From: Provencibacterium sp.
GTDB lineage: Bacteria; Bacillota; Clostridia; Oscillospirales; Ruminococcaceae
Length of the DNA stretch: 64,000 nucleotides
Direction of reading: 5' to 3'
NCBI GenBank assembly: GCA_022792175.1
Contig: JAAWAN010000013.1
Location: forward strand, 62,001 to 126,000
In this document: positions 8,201 to 16,408 of the stretch, piece after piece
Layout: each line of letters begins with the position of its first letter
Position numbering within the stretch: the stretch's first letter is position 1
Program-made: the position numbers and the translations under genes
The notes under the pieces: generated by a model
Databases searched by the model: none
What the model was told of the DNA's origin: nothing
Seen by the model: the letters and a program-made list of their open reading frames with translations, nothing else

Positions 8201-9507
8201 ATGCGGTCGCTGCCCGCCGAAAGCCCGGTTGTTTCGAGATCGAAGACGATGATGGGCTCATCAAACTGCGCGTTTTCCTCCCCCTCGACCGCGCCGATCA
8301 TGTCGTTGACAAAATAGGCCTCAACGCCATAAATCACCTTGAAGTTTTCATCCTTCATCGATTCCAGGGCGTTCATCGCATCGGGAAAGCCCTGCGCTAC
8401 GCCGTGGTCAGTAATGGCCACCGCCGGATGGCCCCATTCGTGGGCACGCGAAACCAGCCTGTCCGCCGGGGTCATGCCGTCCATCGCGGACATGTTCGAG
8501 TGCATGTGCAGCTCCACCCGCTTTTTGGGGGCGGTATCCTGCTTTTTCATTTTCTGAACGGTTATGATATCATAAGGGCGGATGTTAATCTCCTTATCAT
8601 ATTTATCAAATCCCACCTCGCCGCTGACAAGCACGGTCATCCCCTCGCTGAGCGCTTCGAGCGGCTGCGCCTTCTGCTTGTCGGCAATGAGCTTTAAAGT
8701 GTTCGAGCTGGTGTAATCGGTGATATTGATCGAGAAAATCACCTTGCTGCCGTCGCGCGTCTCCCGGCGGTCTATCTGGAAAATATCCCCCCAGACAACG
8801 CATTTGCCCCCCTCCTCAGTCACCTGGGAGAGGGGAATGGGATGATTGCGGATAAGCTTTCCCTGAACCACCTGCGCCGTATCCGGCAAAAAGGGCAGGT
8901 CGGAGCAGTCAAAGGGAAGTGACGATCGCGGCGAGCCGGCCGCCGCGCCGCCGGATGCGGCCCTGGGTGCTGCCGGCAAGCTAACCGGGACCACATGGGC
9001 CGCCACCGTTTTCTGATACAGCTCGCTCTGCGCCTTTACCTCGGTGATGCCGCAAAAACGTACCTCCACCGATTTATGAAACCGCCTGCGGATTTCCGCA
9101 GCAATCTCCCGGTCACAGCCCGCCTGCAGCAGCAGCTGCTCGCCGCCGCGCGAAAGCTCGATAGAAAGTATATTATCTTCCAGATTATACTTTGCGTTGT
9201 CAAAAAAGCCGTTGACCGGCAGGCCGCGGCGGCGCAGGTCGAAGATGAGCGCAGGCAGCTGCACACAATCAAACGACTCCGGGGGATAGACCGGAGCCAC
9301 CTCACAGCCATGCAGCCCCAGCGCCTGTTTGGCAGCATGTTCAAACTTCTCAATCGTTTCGCTCGCAAGCGGCGCGGGAGCGCCCACCTCGATTTTCATC
9401 AGCCGCCGGGGCTTGTCCACCTCCAGCGCATGGATTTCGGTATGTAATATCGTCTCGGGAAGACCCTCAATGGCCGCTCCCGCAAAAAGCTCGCCCAGGG
9501 TTGCCAA
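5200..9507 (-). CDS. polC: DNA polymerase III alpha subunit, PolC type
   Basis: Gram-positive replicative polymerase with built-in proofreading; 1435 residues, as expected. Domain order: N-terminal domain (starts TLGELFAGAA), OB fold (about 215-310, VWGDIFQIDRRETRDGS), PHP part 1 (ELHMHSNMSAMDGMTPADRL), DEDDh exonuclease (IVFDLETTGLSAGSDRITE and HRAVDDANILAEIF), PHP part 2, then the C-family polymerase core with PDIDLNFSGEYQ and LKLDILGHDVPT. A four-cysteine zinc module (CEKC and CPAC) precedes the core. The annotated start is a TTG with its GGAAGG site about 16 nt away. If the T4 run at the start (A4 at 9506-9509) were T5, an ATG 15 nt upstream with better site spacing would be in frame. Last gene of the pyrH operon. 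Confidence 0.97.
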   Translation of the reverse strand: MATLGELFAGAAIEGLPETILHTEIHALEVDKPRRLMKIEVGAPAPLASETIEKFEHAAKQALGLHGCEVAPVYPPESFDCVQLPALIFDLRRRGLPVNGFFDNAKYNLEDNILSIELSRGGEQLLLQAGCDREIAAEIRRRFHKSVEVRFCGITEVKAQSELYQKTVAAHVVPVSLPAAPRAASGGAAAGSPRSSLPFDCSDLPFLPDTAQVVQGKLIRNHPIPLSQVTEEGGKCVVWGDIFQIDRRETRDGSKVIFSINITDYTSSNTLKLIADKQKAQPLEALSEGMTVLVSGEVGFDKYDKEINIRPYDIITVQKMKKQDTAPKKRVELHMHSNMSAMDGMTPADRLVSRAHEWGHPAVAITDHGVAQGFPDAMNALESMKDENFKVIYGVEAYFVNDMIGAVEGEENAQFDEPIIVFDLETTGLSAGSDRITEIGAVRLEKGEIVSRFSSFVNPERPIPQKITELTGITDAMVADAPLEAEALASFFAFCAGSRVLVAHNAPFDTGFIRAACGRTKQEYAFTAVDTVAIARALYPDLKNHKLDTVAAKLKLGEFNHHRAVDDANILAEIFIRFLGTLRSDYGIEEVGKINVALGGGDPKKLPSYHVILLAKNQAGLRNLYQLISISHIDYYFKRPRIPKSELVRHREGLIVGSACEAGELFRAVLDGKNWGTLCDIARFYDYLEIQPIANNAFLMREGRVPDERGLQDLNRTIVRLGEKLGLPVCATCDVHFLDPGDAKFREILMAGQGFKDAELQAPLYLRTTDEMLEEFAYLGEKKAYEVVVENTNKIADMVEQLRPIPKGTFTPTIDGAEEDLQRICWARAKELYGDPLPEIVRSRLDRELSSIIKHGFAVMYIIAQKLVKNSEENGYLVGSRGSVGSSFVAIMAGISEVNPLAPHYICEKCKHSEFFTDGSVGSGFDLPEKNCPACGEPMRRDGHDIPFETFLGFDGDKEPDIDLNFSGEYQTQAHRYTEELFGSSHVFKAGTISTIAQKTAYGFVMKYMEERGLVLHKAEIDRLSIGCSGVKRTTGQHPGGMVVVPRQYEIYDFCPVQRPADDPGSNVTTTHFDFHSMHDTLLKLDILGHDVPTLYKHLEDMTGIPVLSVSMSDPAVYSLFTSPRALGVTQEDIDCNTGTLSLPEMGTSFVRGMLQESQPKTFSDLLQISGLSHGMDVWLGNAQELIHNKVCTISEVIGTRDNIMVYLLHHGLEPKMAFKIMEITRKGNASRLLTEEHISAMREHDVPQWYIDSCFKIKYMFPKAHAAAYVIAAIRLGWYKVYEPLAYYAAFFTVRGGDFDAQAAIMGRDEVRRKAGNLKQKGNERSVKEEDQYQTLLVINEMLARGFSFLPVDLYRSDATRYLLEEGKIRLPFTSLKGLGEAAARQLQEAGKAGEYISVEDISARAGVSKAVIETLREIGALVSLPESSQITLF

Positions 9508-9547
9508 AAGTACACCACCATTTCCTTCCTTTTAAAGGGCTCAAAGC

Positions 9548-10594
9548 TCAGCACTCCTCAATCAGCTTTAACAGCGCGGGGAGGATCTCCTCCTCCGGCA
9601 CCTTATAAAGGATTTCGCCCTTCTTAAAAAGCAGCCCGCAGCCGTCCCCGCAGGCGACGCCGACATCCGCCTCCCGCGCCTCGCCTGGCCCGTTGACCGC
9701 GCAGCCCATCACCGCAACGGTGATATCCTTCTGTACCCCGGCCAGCGCCTTTTCCACCTTCTCGGCCAGCGGGACGAAAGCGACGCGCGTACGCCCGCAG
9801 GAGGGGCAGGAGATGACGTTCACTCCGCCGCGCATTCCGCAGGCGCGCAGGATATCTCTGGCGGCAAAAATCTCCTCCACCGGGTCGGCGGAGAGCGAAA
9901 CGCGGATGGTATCGCCAATACCATCGCAGAGAAGCGAACCGATGCCGACTGCCGATTTGATCAGCCCCATGCGCCTGGTGCCCGCTTCGGTAACCCCCAG
10001 ATGAAACGGGTAGCGGCAGCGCTCCCGGGCAAGGCGGCAGCTCTCAATGGTGCGCGCCACATCGGAAGACTTGAGTGCCAAAACGATGTTGTCATAGTCA
10101 TACCGCTCGATGAGCGAAGCATGGAAAAGCGCGCTCTCGGCAAGCGCCGCGGCGGTGGGCGCGCCATATTTCTTTAAAATTTCCTTCTCGAGCGAGCCGG
10201 AGTTGACGCCGACCCGGATGGGGACCTCTCTTGCCTTGCAGGCCTGCACCACCGCCTTTACCCGGCTCTCTTCCCCAATGTTGCCAGGGTTGATGCGAAT
10301 TTTATCCGCCCCCGCCGCCACCGATTCGATGGCCAGCCGGTAGTCAAAATGGATATCCGCTACCACCGGAATGGCGAGCACCTCTTTGAGCGCTGCAATA
10401 AGCTGCACCGCTGCCTTATCCGGCACCGCCGCGCGCACGATTTCGCACCCGGCCTCCTGCAGGCTCTTCGCCTGCAGGAGGCTGCCCTCTATATCATAGC
10501 TCGGGCGGTTTAACATCGACTGAATGGCGACCGGCGCACCGCCGCCAATCGTAACTCCGCCGATTTTTACCCGTCTCGTCTCTTTTCTGTCCAT
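9548..10594 (-). CDS. ispG: (E)-4-hydroxy-3-methylbut-2-enyl-diphosphate synthase
   Basis: Iron-sulfur enzyme of the MEP isoprenoid pathway, converting MEcPP to HMBPP. The 348-residue length is usual. The N-terminal TIM-barrel shows RVKIGGVTIGGGAPVAIQSM and PVVADIHFDYRLA. The 4Fe-4S ligands appear as ISCPSCGRT and GCAVNGPGEA in the C-terminal domain. It starts at an ATG (10594) 20 nt after the rseP stop. Together with dxr three genes upstream in the window's operon order (dxr-rseP-ispG), it gives two MEP steps feeding the undecaprenyl carrier made by UppS in the same operon. Confidence 0.96.
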   Translation of the reverse strand: MDRKETRRVKIGGVTIGGGAPVAIQSMLNRPSYDIEGSLLQAKSLQEAGCEIVRAAVPDKAAVQLIAALKEVLAIPVVADIHFDYRLAIESVAAGADKIRINPGNIGEESRVKAVVQACKAREVPIRVGVNSGSLEKEILKKYGAPTAAALAESALFHASLIERYDYDNIVLALKSSDVARTIESCRLARERCRYPFHLGVTEAGTRRMGLIKSAVGIGSLLCDGIGDTIRVSLSADPVEEIFAARDILRACGMRGGVNVISCPSCGRTRVAFVPLAEKVEKALAGVQKDITVAVMGCAVNGPGEAREADVGVACGDGCGLLFKKGEILYKVPEEEILPALLKLIEEC

Positions 10595-10614
10595 CGCTCT
10601 TTCCTTTCTCCCCT

Positions 10615-11643
10615 TTAAAACAGGCGGGCGATGTCCCCCACCGTCACAACAATCATCAGCCCGAAGAGGGCGATGAGCCCCGCGGCATGCACATAGGCCT
10701 CATATTTGGGCGGCACCCGCCTGCGGAAGAGCGCCTCAATCAGCAGAAACACCAACCGCCCGCCATCGAGCGCCGGCACCGGCAGAAGGTTAAAAACACC
10801 GATATTGATGGTGATAAGCGCCAGCAGGCTCAAAACGGTCGAGAGCCCCATCCCGGCCGCCTCGCCAATCGCGCTGGTGACACCGACCGGCCCGGAGAGC
10901 TGGCTGAGCCCATATTTGCCGGTAATAAGGTCGAGCAGTGAAGCCCAGGCCTCCCGAACGGTGCCCGTCGTCCAGTACCAGGCATATTTCAGCACATTGC
11001 CCGGCGTTTTGGTGATGGCATAGACCTTGAAATCAAGGGTAATGAGGTTGGTGCCATCCTCCGCTTTGGCGCTGTTAAAGGCAACCCCCTTCAGCTGCAC
11101 CCGCTCCCCATCGCGCAAAACGGTGAAGTCAATTACCCCGTCGCTGTCGCGCAGCATCTCAAAAATCAGGTCGCTGCCGATATGCACCCGCGTGCCGTTG
11201 ACATGGGTAATCCGGTCGTTCTCCATGAGCATCTGCGAGCTGACGGCCCCCTCCGAAAAGCGGGCAATGGTGGTGGAAGAGAGGCCATCCTCCGAGACCG
11301 ACAGCCCCAAAAGAATGAAAAAGCCGAGCAGAATGTTCATCGCCGCGCCCGCAGAGACCACCAGAATGCGCTGCCAGACCTTCTTCTGGCCGAAGGAGCC
11401 GGCAGCGCTGCTCTCCTCATCCTCCCCCTCCATCATCACAAAACCGCCGATGGGAACAAGCCGCAGCGCATAGACCGTTTCGCCGCGCCGAAAGGAAAAA
11501 AGCTTCGGCCCCATTCCCAGCGCAAACTCATGAACGGTAATCCCCACGCTCTTTGCCACAATAAAGTGGCCCAGCTCATGCAGAAAGATAATCAGGCCAA
11601 AGGCAAGCAGCGCAATCAGAATTTGTATAATCCAATGCGTAAT
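10615..11643 (-). CDS. rseP: Site-2 intramembrane zinc metalloprotease, RseP/RasP type, with unusual start
   Basis: Intramembrane protease that cleaves membrane-bound regulators and remnant signal peptides. The zinc motif HELGH lies in LIIFLHELGHFIVAKSVG, followed by a PDZ domain (about residues 110-190) and the second metal motif NLLPVPALDGGRL near the C-terminus, with four membrane helices. HELGH is upstream of the first standard start (GTG/ATT near 11559), so the gene must begin earlier. The frame opens after TAG at 11644-11646 with ATT (11643) and has no ATG, GTG or TTG before HELGH. An ATT start after GGGG, or a lost A in the AAA run (11622-11624) joining a TTG at 11635 (MDYTKILIALLAFG), would both repair it. 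Confidence 0.88.
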   Translation of the reverse strand: MTHWIIQILIALLAFGLIIFLHELGHFIVAKSVGITVHEFALGMGPKLFSFRRGETVYALRLVPIGGFVMMEGEDEESSAAGSFGQKKVWQRILVVSAGAAMNILLGFFILLGLSVSEDGLSSTTIARFSEGAVSSQMLMENDRITHVNGTRVHIGSDLIFEMLRDSDGVIDFTVLRDGERVQLKGVAFNSAKAEDGTNLITLDFKVYAITKTPGNVLKYAWYWTTGTVREAWASLLDLITGKYGLSQLSGPVGVTSAIGEAAGMGLSTVLSLLALITINIGVFNLLPVPALDGGRLVFLLIEALFRRRVPPKYEAYVHAAGLIALFGLMIVVTVGDIARLF

Positions 11644-11663
11644 CTATCGCCCCTTTTTAACAT

Positions 11664-12815
11664 TTAGTAATGCGAAGAGGCGGATAACACCAGCCTCTTT
11701 GCCTCCTCTGCCGCCGAAAGGACCTCCTCCAGCGTTTGGTAGGCTGGAGCGCCCAGGCGCTCCAGCACAGAACCCACCCGCTCCTCAATCTCCAGAAAGC
11801 CGATTTTCTCCTCCAAAAACAGCGCGACAGCCGCCTCGTTGGCCGCATTGAGAATGCAGGGGGCGAGCCCGCCCGCCTCTGCCGCCCTTTTGGCCAGCCG
11901 CAGGCAGCCGAAGGTCTCTTCATCCGGCGCGGCAAAGCTCAGCGTTCCCGCCCGGATAAGGTCAAGCGGCGCGACAACGCCCGCATCCACCCGCTCCGGC
12001 CAGGTGAGCGCCAGCAAAATGGGCAGCGCCATATCCGGCCGGGAAAGCTGGGCAATGATACTGCCGTCCGTATACTCAACCGCCGAGTGCATCAGGCTCT
12101 GCCGGTGGATGAGAATCTCAATCTGCGAGGGCGCCGCATCGAAAAGCCACATCGCTTCGATGAGCTCGAGGCCCTTGTTCATCAGCGTGGCCGAGTCCAC
12201 CGTAATCTTTTTCCCCATGCTCCAGTTGGGGTGGCAGAGCGCCTGCGAAAGGGTCACCTTCTGCAGCTGCTCGCGCGTTTGCCCATAAAACGGGCCGCCC
12301 GAAGCAGTCAGCAGAATGCGGCGCATCGCCTTTTTATCATTCCCATGCAGGCACTGGAATATTGCCGAGTGCTCGCTGTCCACCGGGAGCAGGCTGCCGC
12401 CATGCTGCTTCGCCGTGTTCTGCACCAGCTCCCCGGCCGCCACCAGTGTTTCCTTGTTGGCGAGCGCCACCGTTTTTCCGGCTTCAAGCGCCGCGAGCGT
12501 CGGACGCAGGCCAACCATGCCCACCAGGGCGTTCAGAGGCATGCCGCAGGCCGGGTCGGCGGCAATCTCGCAGAGGCCCTGCATACCGAAAAGCAGCTGA
12601 ATACCGGTATCCTGCAGCCGCACACGGATATCCCGAAAGGCTTCCTCGTTGGTTACGCAGACCTTTTTGGGCAAAAAGGCGCGCGCCTGCTCCTCCAGAA
12701 GTTTGGTGCTCTTATCGGCGCTGAGCGCCACCACCGGGCGTCCGAGCGCCCTGCAGACGCGCAGCGCCTGCGCTCCAATCGAACCGGTGCTGCCTAAAAT
12801 ACCGACAGGTTCCAT
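11664..12815 (-). CDS. dxr: 1-deoxy-D-xylulose 5-phosphate reductoisomerase
   Basis: First committed enzyme of the MEP pathway, NADPH-dependent. 383 residues, as usual. The N-terminal Rossmann motif GILGSTGSIGAQAL binds NADPH; PVDSEHSAIFQ and TASGGPFYG are family signatures around the metal and substrate site, and MNKGLELIEA lies in the catalytic domain. The ATG at 12815 has GGAAGG 9 nt before it. The gene is between cdsA (62 nt upstream) and rseP (about 20 nt downstream), the standard Firmicutes order. Confidence 0.97.
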   Translation of the reverse strand: MEPVGILGSTGSIGAQALRVCRALGRPVVALSADKSTKLLEEQARAFLPKKVCVTNEEAFRDIRVRLQDTGIQLLFGMQGLCEIAADPACGMPLNALVGMVGLRPTLAALEAGKTVALANKETLVAAGELVQNTAKQHGGSLLPVDSEHSAIFQCLHGNDKKAMRRILLTASGGPFYGQTREQLQKVTLSQALCHPNWSMGKKITVDSATLMNKGLELIEAMWLFDAAPSQIEILIHRQSLMHSAVEYTDGSIIAQLSRPDMALPILLALTWPERVDAGVVAPLDLIRAGTLSFAAPDEETFGCLRLAKRAAEAGGLAPCILNAANEAAVALFLEEKIGFLEIEERVGSVLERLGAPAYQTLEEVLSAAEEAKRLVLSASSHY

Positions 12816-12877
12816 TTTTCATGACCTTCCTTTTTGCGCAACTTGTTTCCTGCATACCGCTGCATGGCCGGCAGCCG

Positions 12878-13726
12878 TCAGACGCGAATCAGCGTCAGCC
12901 ACTGCGCAAACATGAAAACGGTCGGAACGGTGAACAAAACACTGTCAAACCGATCCATCACGCCGCCATGCCCGGGCATGATGTTTCCATAATCCTTCAC
13001 ACCGTTTTGCCGCTTGATCACTGAGGCAGTCAGGTCGCCGAGCATGCCTGCCACCGAAACGAAGGGGGAGATGAACAGTACCAGCGGCAGATTCACCTCT
13101 GCCTGTATGCCGAAAAAGCGCTGCGAGGCCCAGGGGTATACCGCCCCTATCAGCAGAAAGCCCAATAGGCAGCAGAGGACGCCGCCCACCGACCCTTCCA
13201 CCGTTTTTTTGGGGCTCACCTGCGGAGCCAGCGGATGCCTGCCAAATGCCCGGCCCGCGAAATAGGCGCCGGTATCGCTCACCCAGGCGCCGATAAGGCC
13301 CAAAAGGATAAGAAAACAGGCCGCCGACGAACCCTCCCGGTCGCGCAGATAGATGCTGACCGTCAGCGCAAAGGGCAGAATGGTGGAGATAAAAAAAACA
13401 AAACCTACCTGCAGGGCGCTGATTTCGCTGTGAAAGCCGAGCAGAAAAAGAAAAAGCACCGCTATGTAGCAAAAGCTGACAAGCGGAAATATTTTCGCCG
13501 CAAAAAGATAGGGAATAAAGGGAATACTTCCGCTGTAAAGGCAGCTGACCGCCAGCAGCGCCCGGTTTTTGGCGCAGCCTGCCGCCTGCAGCACCTCATA
13601 GACCGCCAGCATGACGATAACCGAGATCGCCGCATTAAAAACGGGCGTTTCAAAAAAAGCAAGCACCGCTGCCAGAAGAACCAGCCCGATACAGGCACTA
13701 ATAACGCGTTGTTTCATATAGACCAC
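12878..13726 (-). CDS. cdsA: Phosphatidate cytidylyltransferase
   Basis: Membrane enzyme making CDP-diacylglycerol from phosphatidate and CTP, the branch point of phospholipid synthesis. About 282 residues with some seven to eight hydrophobic helices. The family signature is present near the C-terminus: SVIKRQNGVKDYGNIMPGHG followed by GVMDRFDS. Two starts fit: GTG at 13726 (GGGGAG about 10 nt before) and ATG at 13717, three codons later; the difference is trivial for function. It follows uppS after a gap of about 205 nt in which I see no gene. Confidence 0.95.
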   Translation of the reverse strand: MVYMKQRVISACIGLVLLAAVLAFFETPVFNAAISVIVMLAVYEVLQAAGCAKNRALLAVSCLYSGSIPFIPYLFAAKIFPLVSFCYIAVLFLFLLGFHSEISALQVGFVFFISTILPFALTVSIYLRDREGSSAACFLILLGLIGAWVSDTGAYFAGRAFGRHPLAPQVSPKKTVEGSVGGVLCCLLGFLLIGAVYPWASQRFFGIQAEVNLPLVLFISPFVSVAGMLGDLTASVIKRQNGVKDYGNIMPGHGGVMDRFDSVLFTVPTVFMFAQWLTLIRV

Positions 13727-13931
13727 AGCCCCTAATCTCCCCCGTGCAGCCGGATTTTCTGCCGCATGAAAAAAGGGGAGCGCCGTCCCTTCTCTGGCGG
13801 ACGGCCTGCCAGACTCTCCGCCCTTTGCAGACGCCGCAGCGCCCGCGGGGACGGCTCCTCAAACATTTTTTGCTTTCTTCTCTCTTAAACCGGTGCAGCC
13901 GCCTTCCCTGCCGCCCGGATGGATTCTGGCC

Positions 13932-14666
13932 CTAAAGCACCCCGCCGAAACGGCGGTTTCTCCCCGCATATTCCAGCATGGCCTGCACGAAATCCTCCTC
14001 GGTAAAGTCCGGCCAGAGGGTATCCATAAAGATAAATTCGGTATAAGCCGCCTGCCACAGAAGAAAGTTCGAGAGGCGCTGCTCCCCGCTCGGGCGGATG
14101 ATGACATCGCACTCAGGCATTCCCGCCGTATCGAGCGCCTCGGAAAGGCGCTCCTCGGTGATCTCCTCCGGGCGCAGGGTGCCCGCAGCCGCCTGCCGGC
14201 AGAGGGCGCGCGCAGCGCGCACAATCTCATCCCGTCCGCCATAGTTTAGGGCGATGTTCACCGTAATGCCGGTGTTCTGCCGGCTCTCCTCCCGCAGCCT
14301 CTCAATATCCTGCTGCAGGTCGGGCCGCAGGCGGGTGAGATCCCCCAGAAAACAGACGCGGATGTTTTCCTCCTTGTATTTATACGTATCCCCTAAAAAT
14401 TTATGCAGAAGATCCATCAGCTGTTTGACCTCATCGGCCGGACGCTTCCAGTTCTCGGTAGAAAAAGCATAAAAGGTGATATAGGGAATACCGCAGTCCC
14501 GGGCAAAACGGGCGATTTTCCCGAAGGTTTCTGCCCCCTCCCGGTGGCCGGCGCTGCGCGGAAGCATGCGCTGGCGTGCCCAGCGCCCATCCCCATCCAT
14601 AATGATGCCGACATGCTGTGGCAGGCTGATGCCGCGAAGTCGTTCGATAAGCTCCTGCTTGTCCAA
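13932..14666 (-). CDS. uppS: Isoprenyl (undecaprenyl) diphosphate synthase
   Basis: Cis-prenyltransferase that makes the C55 carrier for peptidoglycan and teichoic acid. 244 residues. Motifs: HVGIIMDGDGRWARQR (catalytic Asp26-equivalent present), FYAFSTENWKRP, and IIRPSGEQRLSNFLLWQ. The usual DGNGRWA is DGDGRWA here, an Asn-to-Asp change at a highly conserved spot, read directly as GAT. The start is TTG at 14666 with AGGAGG 8 nt upstream and no better ATG. It lies downstream of frr and upstream of cdsA. Confidence 0.95.
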   Translation of the reverse strand: MDKQELIERLRGISLPQHVGIIMDGDGRWARQRMLPRSAGHREGAETFGKIARFARDCGIPYITFYAFSTENWKRPADEVKQLMDLLHKFLGDTYKYKEENIRVCFLGDLTRLRPDLQQDIERLREESRQNTGITVNIALNYGGRDEIVRAARALCRQAAAGTLRPEEITEERLSEALDTAGMPECDVIIRPSGEQRLSNFLLWQAAYTEFIFMDTLWPDFTEEDFVQAMLEYAGRNRRFGGVL

Positions 14667-14768
14667 TCCCGGGACCTCCTCCAGCTTCCCGGCCCGCGCC
14701 GGGCTTTTTTATGCATCGGGCGGGCCCGCGCCTCATCTTTTCCAAAAGCGCAGACCCGCCAAAAGCTT

Positions 14769-15323
14769 TTAAAGCTCCATGATTTCCTTTTCCTTGGCGG
14801 CAATAATCGAATCGATTTCCTTGCAGTATTTATCGGTCAGCTTCTGAATCTGCTCCTCGCCGTTCTTCTGATCATCCTCGGTGATTTCGGAGGCCTTCTT
14901 CATCTGCTTAAACTTCTCGTTGGCATCCCGGCGCACCGAGCGGACCGAGACCTTCGCCTCCTCGCCATATTTGCGGGCCTGCTTGCTCACCTCGCGGCGG
15001 CGCTCCTCGGTCAGCGGCGGGAACTGTAGACGCAAAACGGTACCGTCGTTCGTGGGATTTATTCCGATATCCGAGGCCTGAATAGCCTTTTCAATCGCGC
15101 GGATCAGGCTCTTGTCCCAAGGCTGAATCACCAGGATTTTGCCCTCCTGCACCGAAACGGCCGCCACCTGCTGAATGGGAGTCGCCGTTCCATAATAATC
15201 AACGTTCACCTTGTCGAGCACCGAAGCGTTCGCCCGCCCTACGCGGATAGAGGCCAGCTCGCCTTTAAGCCCCTCTATTCTTTTCACCATTTTTCCTTCA
15301 AAAAGCTTAACCTGTTCCTTCAT
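14769..15323 (-). CDS. frr: Ribosome recycling factor
   Basis: With EF-G it splits the post-termination ribosome. 184 residues, standard length. The three-helix bundle and beta domain are recognisable from IRVGRANASVLDKVNVDYYG, INPTNDGTVLRLQFPPLTEE and RDANEKFKQMKKASEITEDD. ATG at 15323 follows an AAAGGG site. It lies 59 nt after pyrH and about 100 nt before uppS. Confidence 0.98.
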   Translation of the reverse strand: MKEQVKLFEGKMVKRIEGLKGELASIRVGRANASVLDKVNVDYYGTATPIQQVAAVSVQEGKILVIQPWDKSLIRAIEKAIQASDIGINPTNDGTVLRLQFPPLTEERRREVSKQARKYGEEAKVSVRSVRRDANEKFKQMKKASEITEDDQKNGEEQIQKLTDKYCKEIDSIIAAKEKEIMEL

Positions 15324-15382
15324 TTTCCCTTTGCCCCTTTCTGCCTTACTGAAAGCCTTTTATCGGGGGCTCTGCCCCCTTT

Positions 15383-16093
15383 TCAGTCCTCATGAATCAG
15401 CGTGCCGACCGGCTCGCCCTGCACCGCTTTGACGATATTCTCCGGCGGCTGCAGGGAAAACACCAGAATGGGGATATTGTTATCCTTGCACATGGCGAAA
15501 GCAGTCATATCCATTACCGCCAGCTCCCGACTGATGACCTCGGTGAAGGAGACCTCGCTAAAGCGTACCGCATCCGCATAAACATGCGGGTCGCGGTCAT
15601 ATACCCCATCCACCATCGTCGCCTTGAGAATAACATCCGCCTCAATCTCGGCCGCGCGCAGCGAGGAGGTGGTATCGGTGGAGAAGAAGGGGTTGCCCGT
15701 TCCGCAGCCAAAAACGACCACCCTTCCCTTTTCCAGATGGCGCACCGCCCGCGCGCGGATATAAGGCTCAGCAATCTGGCGCATGTCAATCGCCGTCTGC
15801 ACCCGCACCGAAAGGCCCTGGGCCTCCAGCCCATCCGCCAGGGCAAGCGCGTTGATAACGGTCGCCAGCATGCCCATGTGGTCGGCGCGCGTGCGGTCCA
15901 TCTCTCCGCTCGTGCGTCCCCGCCAGAAATTGCCGCCCCCGACGACAATCGCCATCTCGCAGCCGAGGCTGACGCATTCTTTGATGCTCCGGCAGATATT
16001 CACCACAATCTCATGATCGATTCCCGTGCGGTTTTTGCCAGCGAGCGCCTCTCCTGAGAGCTTGAGCAGCACGCGCTTATACTTTAAAGCCAT
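15383..16093 (-). CDS. pyrH: UMP kinase
   Basis: Amino-acid-kinase-fold enzyme phosphorylating UMP to UDP. 236 residues from the chosen ATG at 16093 ([19 protein letters not shown]), which has GGAG 6 nt before it; upstream in-frame starts exist (for example 16105) but would add a non-homologous tail. Motifs: [17 protein letters not shown], the GNPFFSTDT loop and [11 protein letters not shown]. It opens the operon, about 80 nt downstream of the promoter at 16173-16201. The usual upstream partners rpsB and tsf are not present here. Confidence 0.97.
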   Translation of the reverse strand: MALKYKRVLLKLSGEALAGKNRTGIDHEIVVNICRSIKECVSLGCEMAIVVGGGNFWRGRTSGEMDRTRADHMGMLATVINALALADGLEAQGLSVRVQTAIDMRQIAEPYIRARAVRHLEKGRVVVFGCGTGNPFFSTDTTSSLRAAEIEADVILKATMVDGVYDRDPHVYADAVRFSEVSFTEVISRELAVMDMTAFAMCKDNNIPILVFSLQPPENIVKAVQGEPVGTLIHED

Positions 16094-16172
16094 AGTTTGC
16101 TCCATTCTGCCTGTCCGGCTTTCGGGGACGGTCATTTTCGGAATTTTTCCAAAGACTGGTCCCATCCTGTTT

Positions 16173-16201
16173 ATTTTACACTAATCCTGCAGGGATGTAA
16201 A
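16173..16201 (-). promoter_or_regulatory. Promoter of the pyrH-frr-uppS-cdsA-dxr-rseP-ispG-polC operon
   Basis: Minus strand TTTACA (16201-16196), 17 nt, TAAAAT (16178-16173). It lies between the stop of the 44-residue gene (16211) and pyrH (16093), leaving a leader of about 75 nt. Confidence 0.75.
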
Positions 16202-16210
16202 GCTTCTTTT

Positions 16211-16345
16211 CTACTCCTCCCGTATAACGCGGGCAGCCATTACCGCATTGACCACCGCAATCGCGCATGCGCTGGCGATGAGGCAGACTGCCGTCACCAT
16301 CTTATAAGTATAGTGCCGTGTTCTCCCGCCTGAAAGCATGTTCAT
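16211..16345 (-). CDS. 44-residue single-pass membrane peptide, unknown role
   Basis: A short frame with ATG at 16345, preceded by GGAGG (about 6 nt away), and stop TAG at 16211. The sequence starts MNMLSGGRTRHYTYK (basic, cytoplasmic-looking) and continues with a hydrophobic helix (MVTAVCLIASACAIAV), ending VIRREE-like with charged residues (ARVIREE). This fits a small N-in membrane protein. It sits between the GH20 gene and the pyrH promoter on the same strand, so it could be the last gene of the rodA-GH20 unit. I do not recognise the family. Support is the strong ribosome site plus a single clean helix. Confidence 0.6.
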   Translation of the reverse strand: MNMLSGGRTRHYTYKMVTAVCLIASACAIAVVNAVMAARVIREE

Positions 16346-16408
16346 CCTTTTTCCTCCTTTTTGCTGTTTTGCCCGATAAAGATATCCCCTGCCCCTGCGG
16401 GGCAGCTT

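Noticed and set aside
13859-14242. A 127-codon frame at the uppS 3' end
   Set aside because: Overlaps uppS in another frame, Arg-rich, and has no family resemblance.
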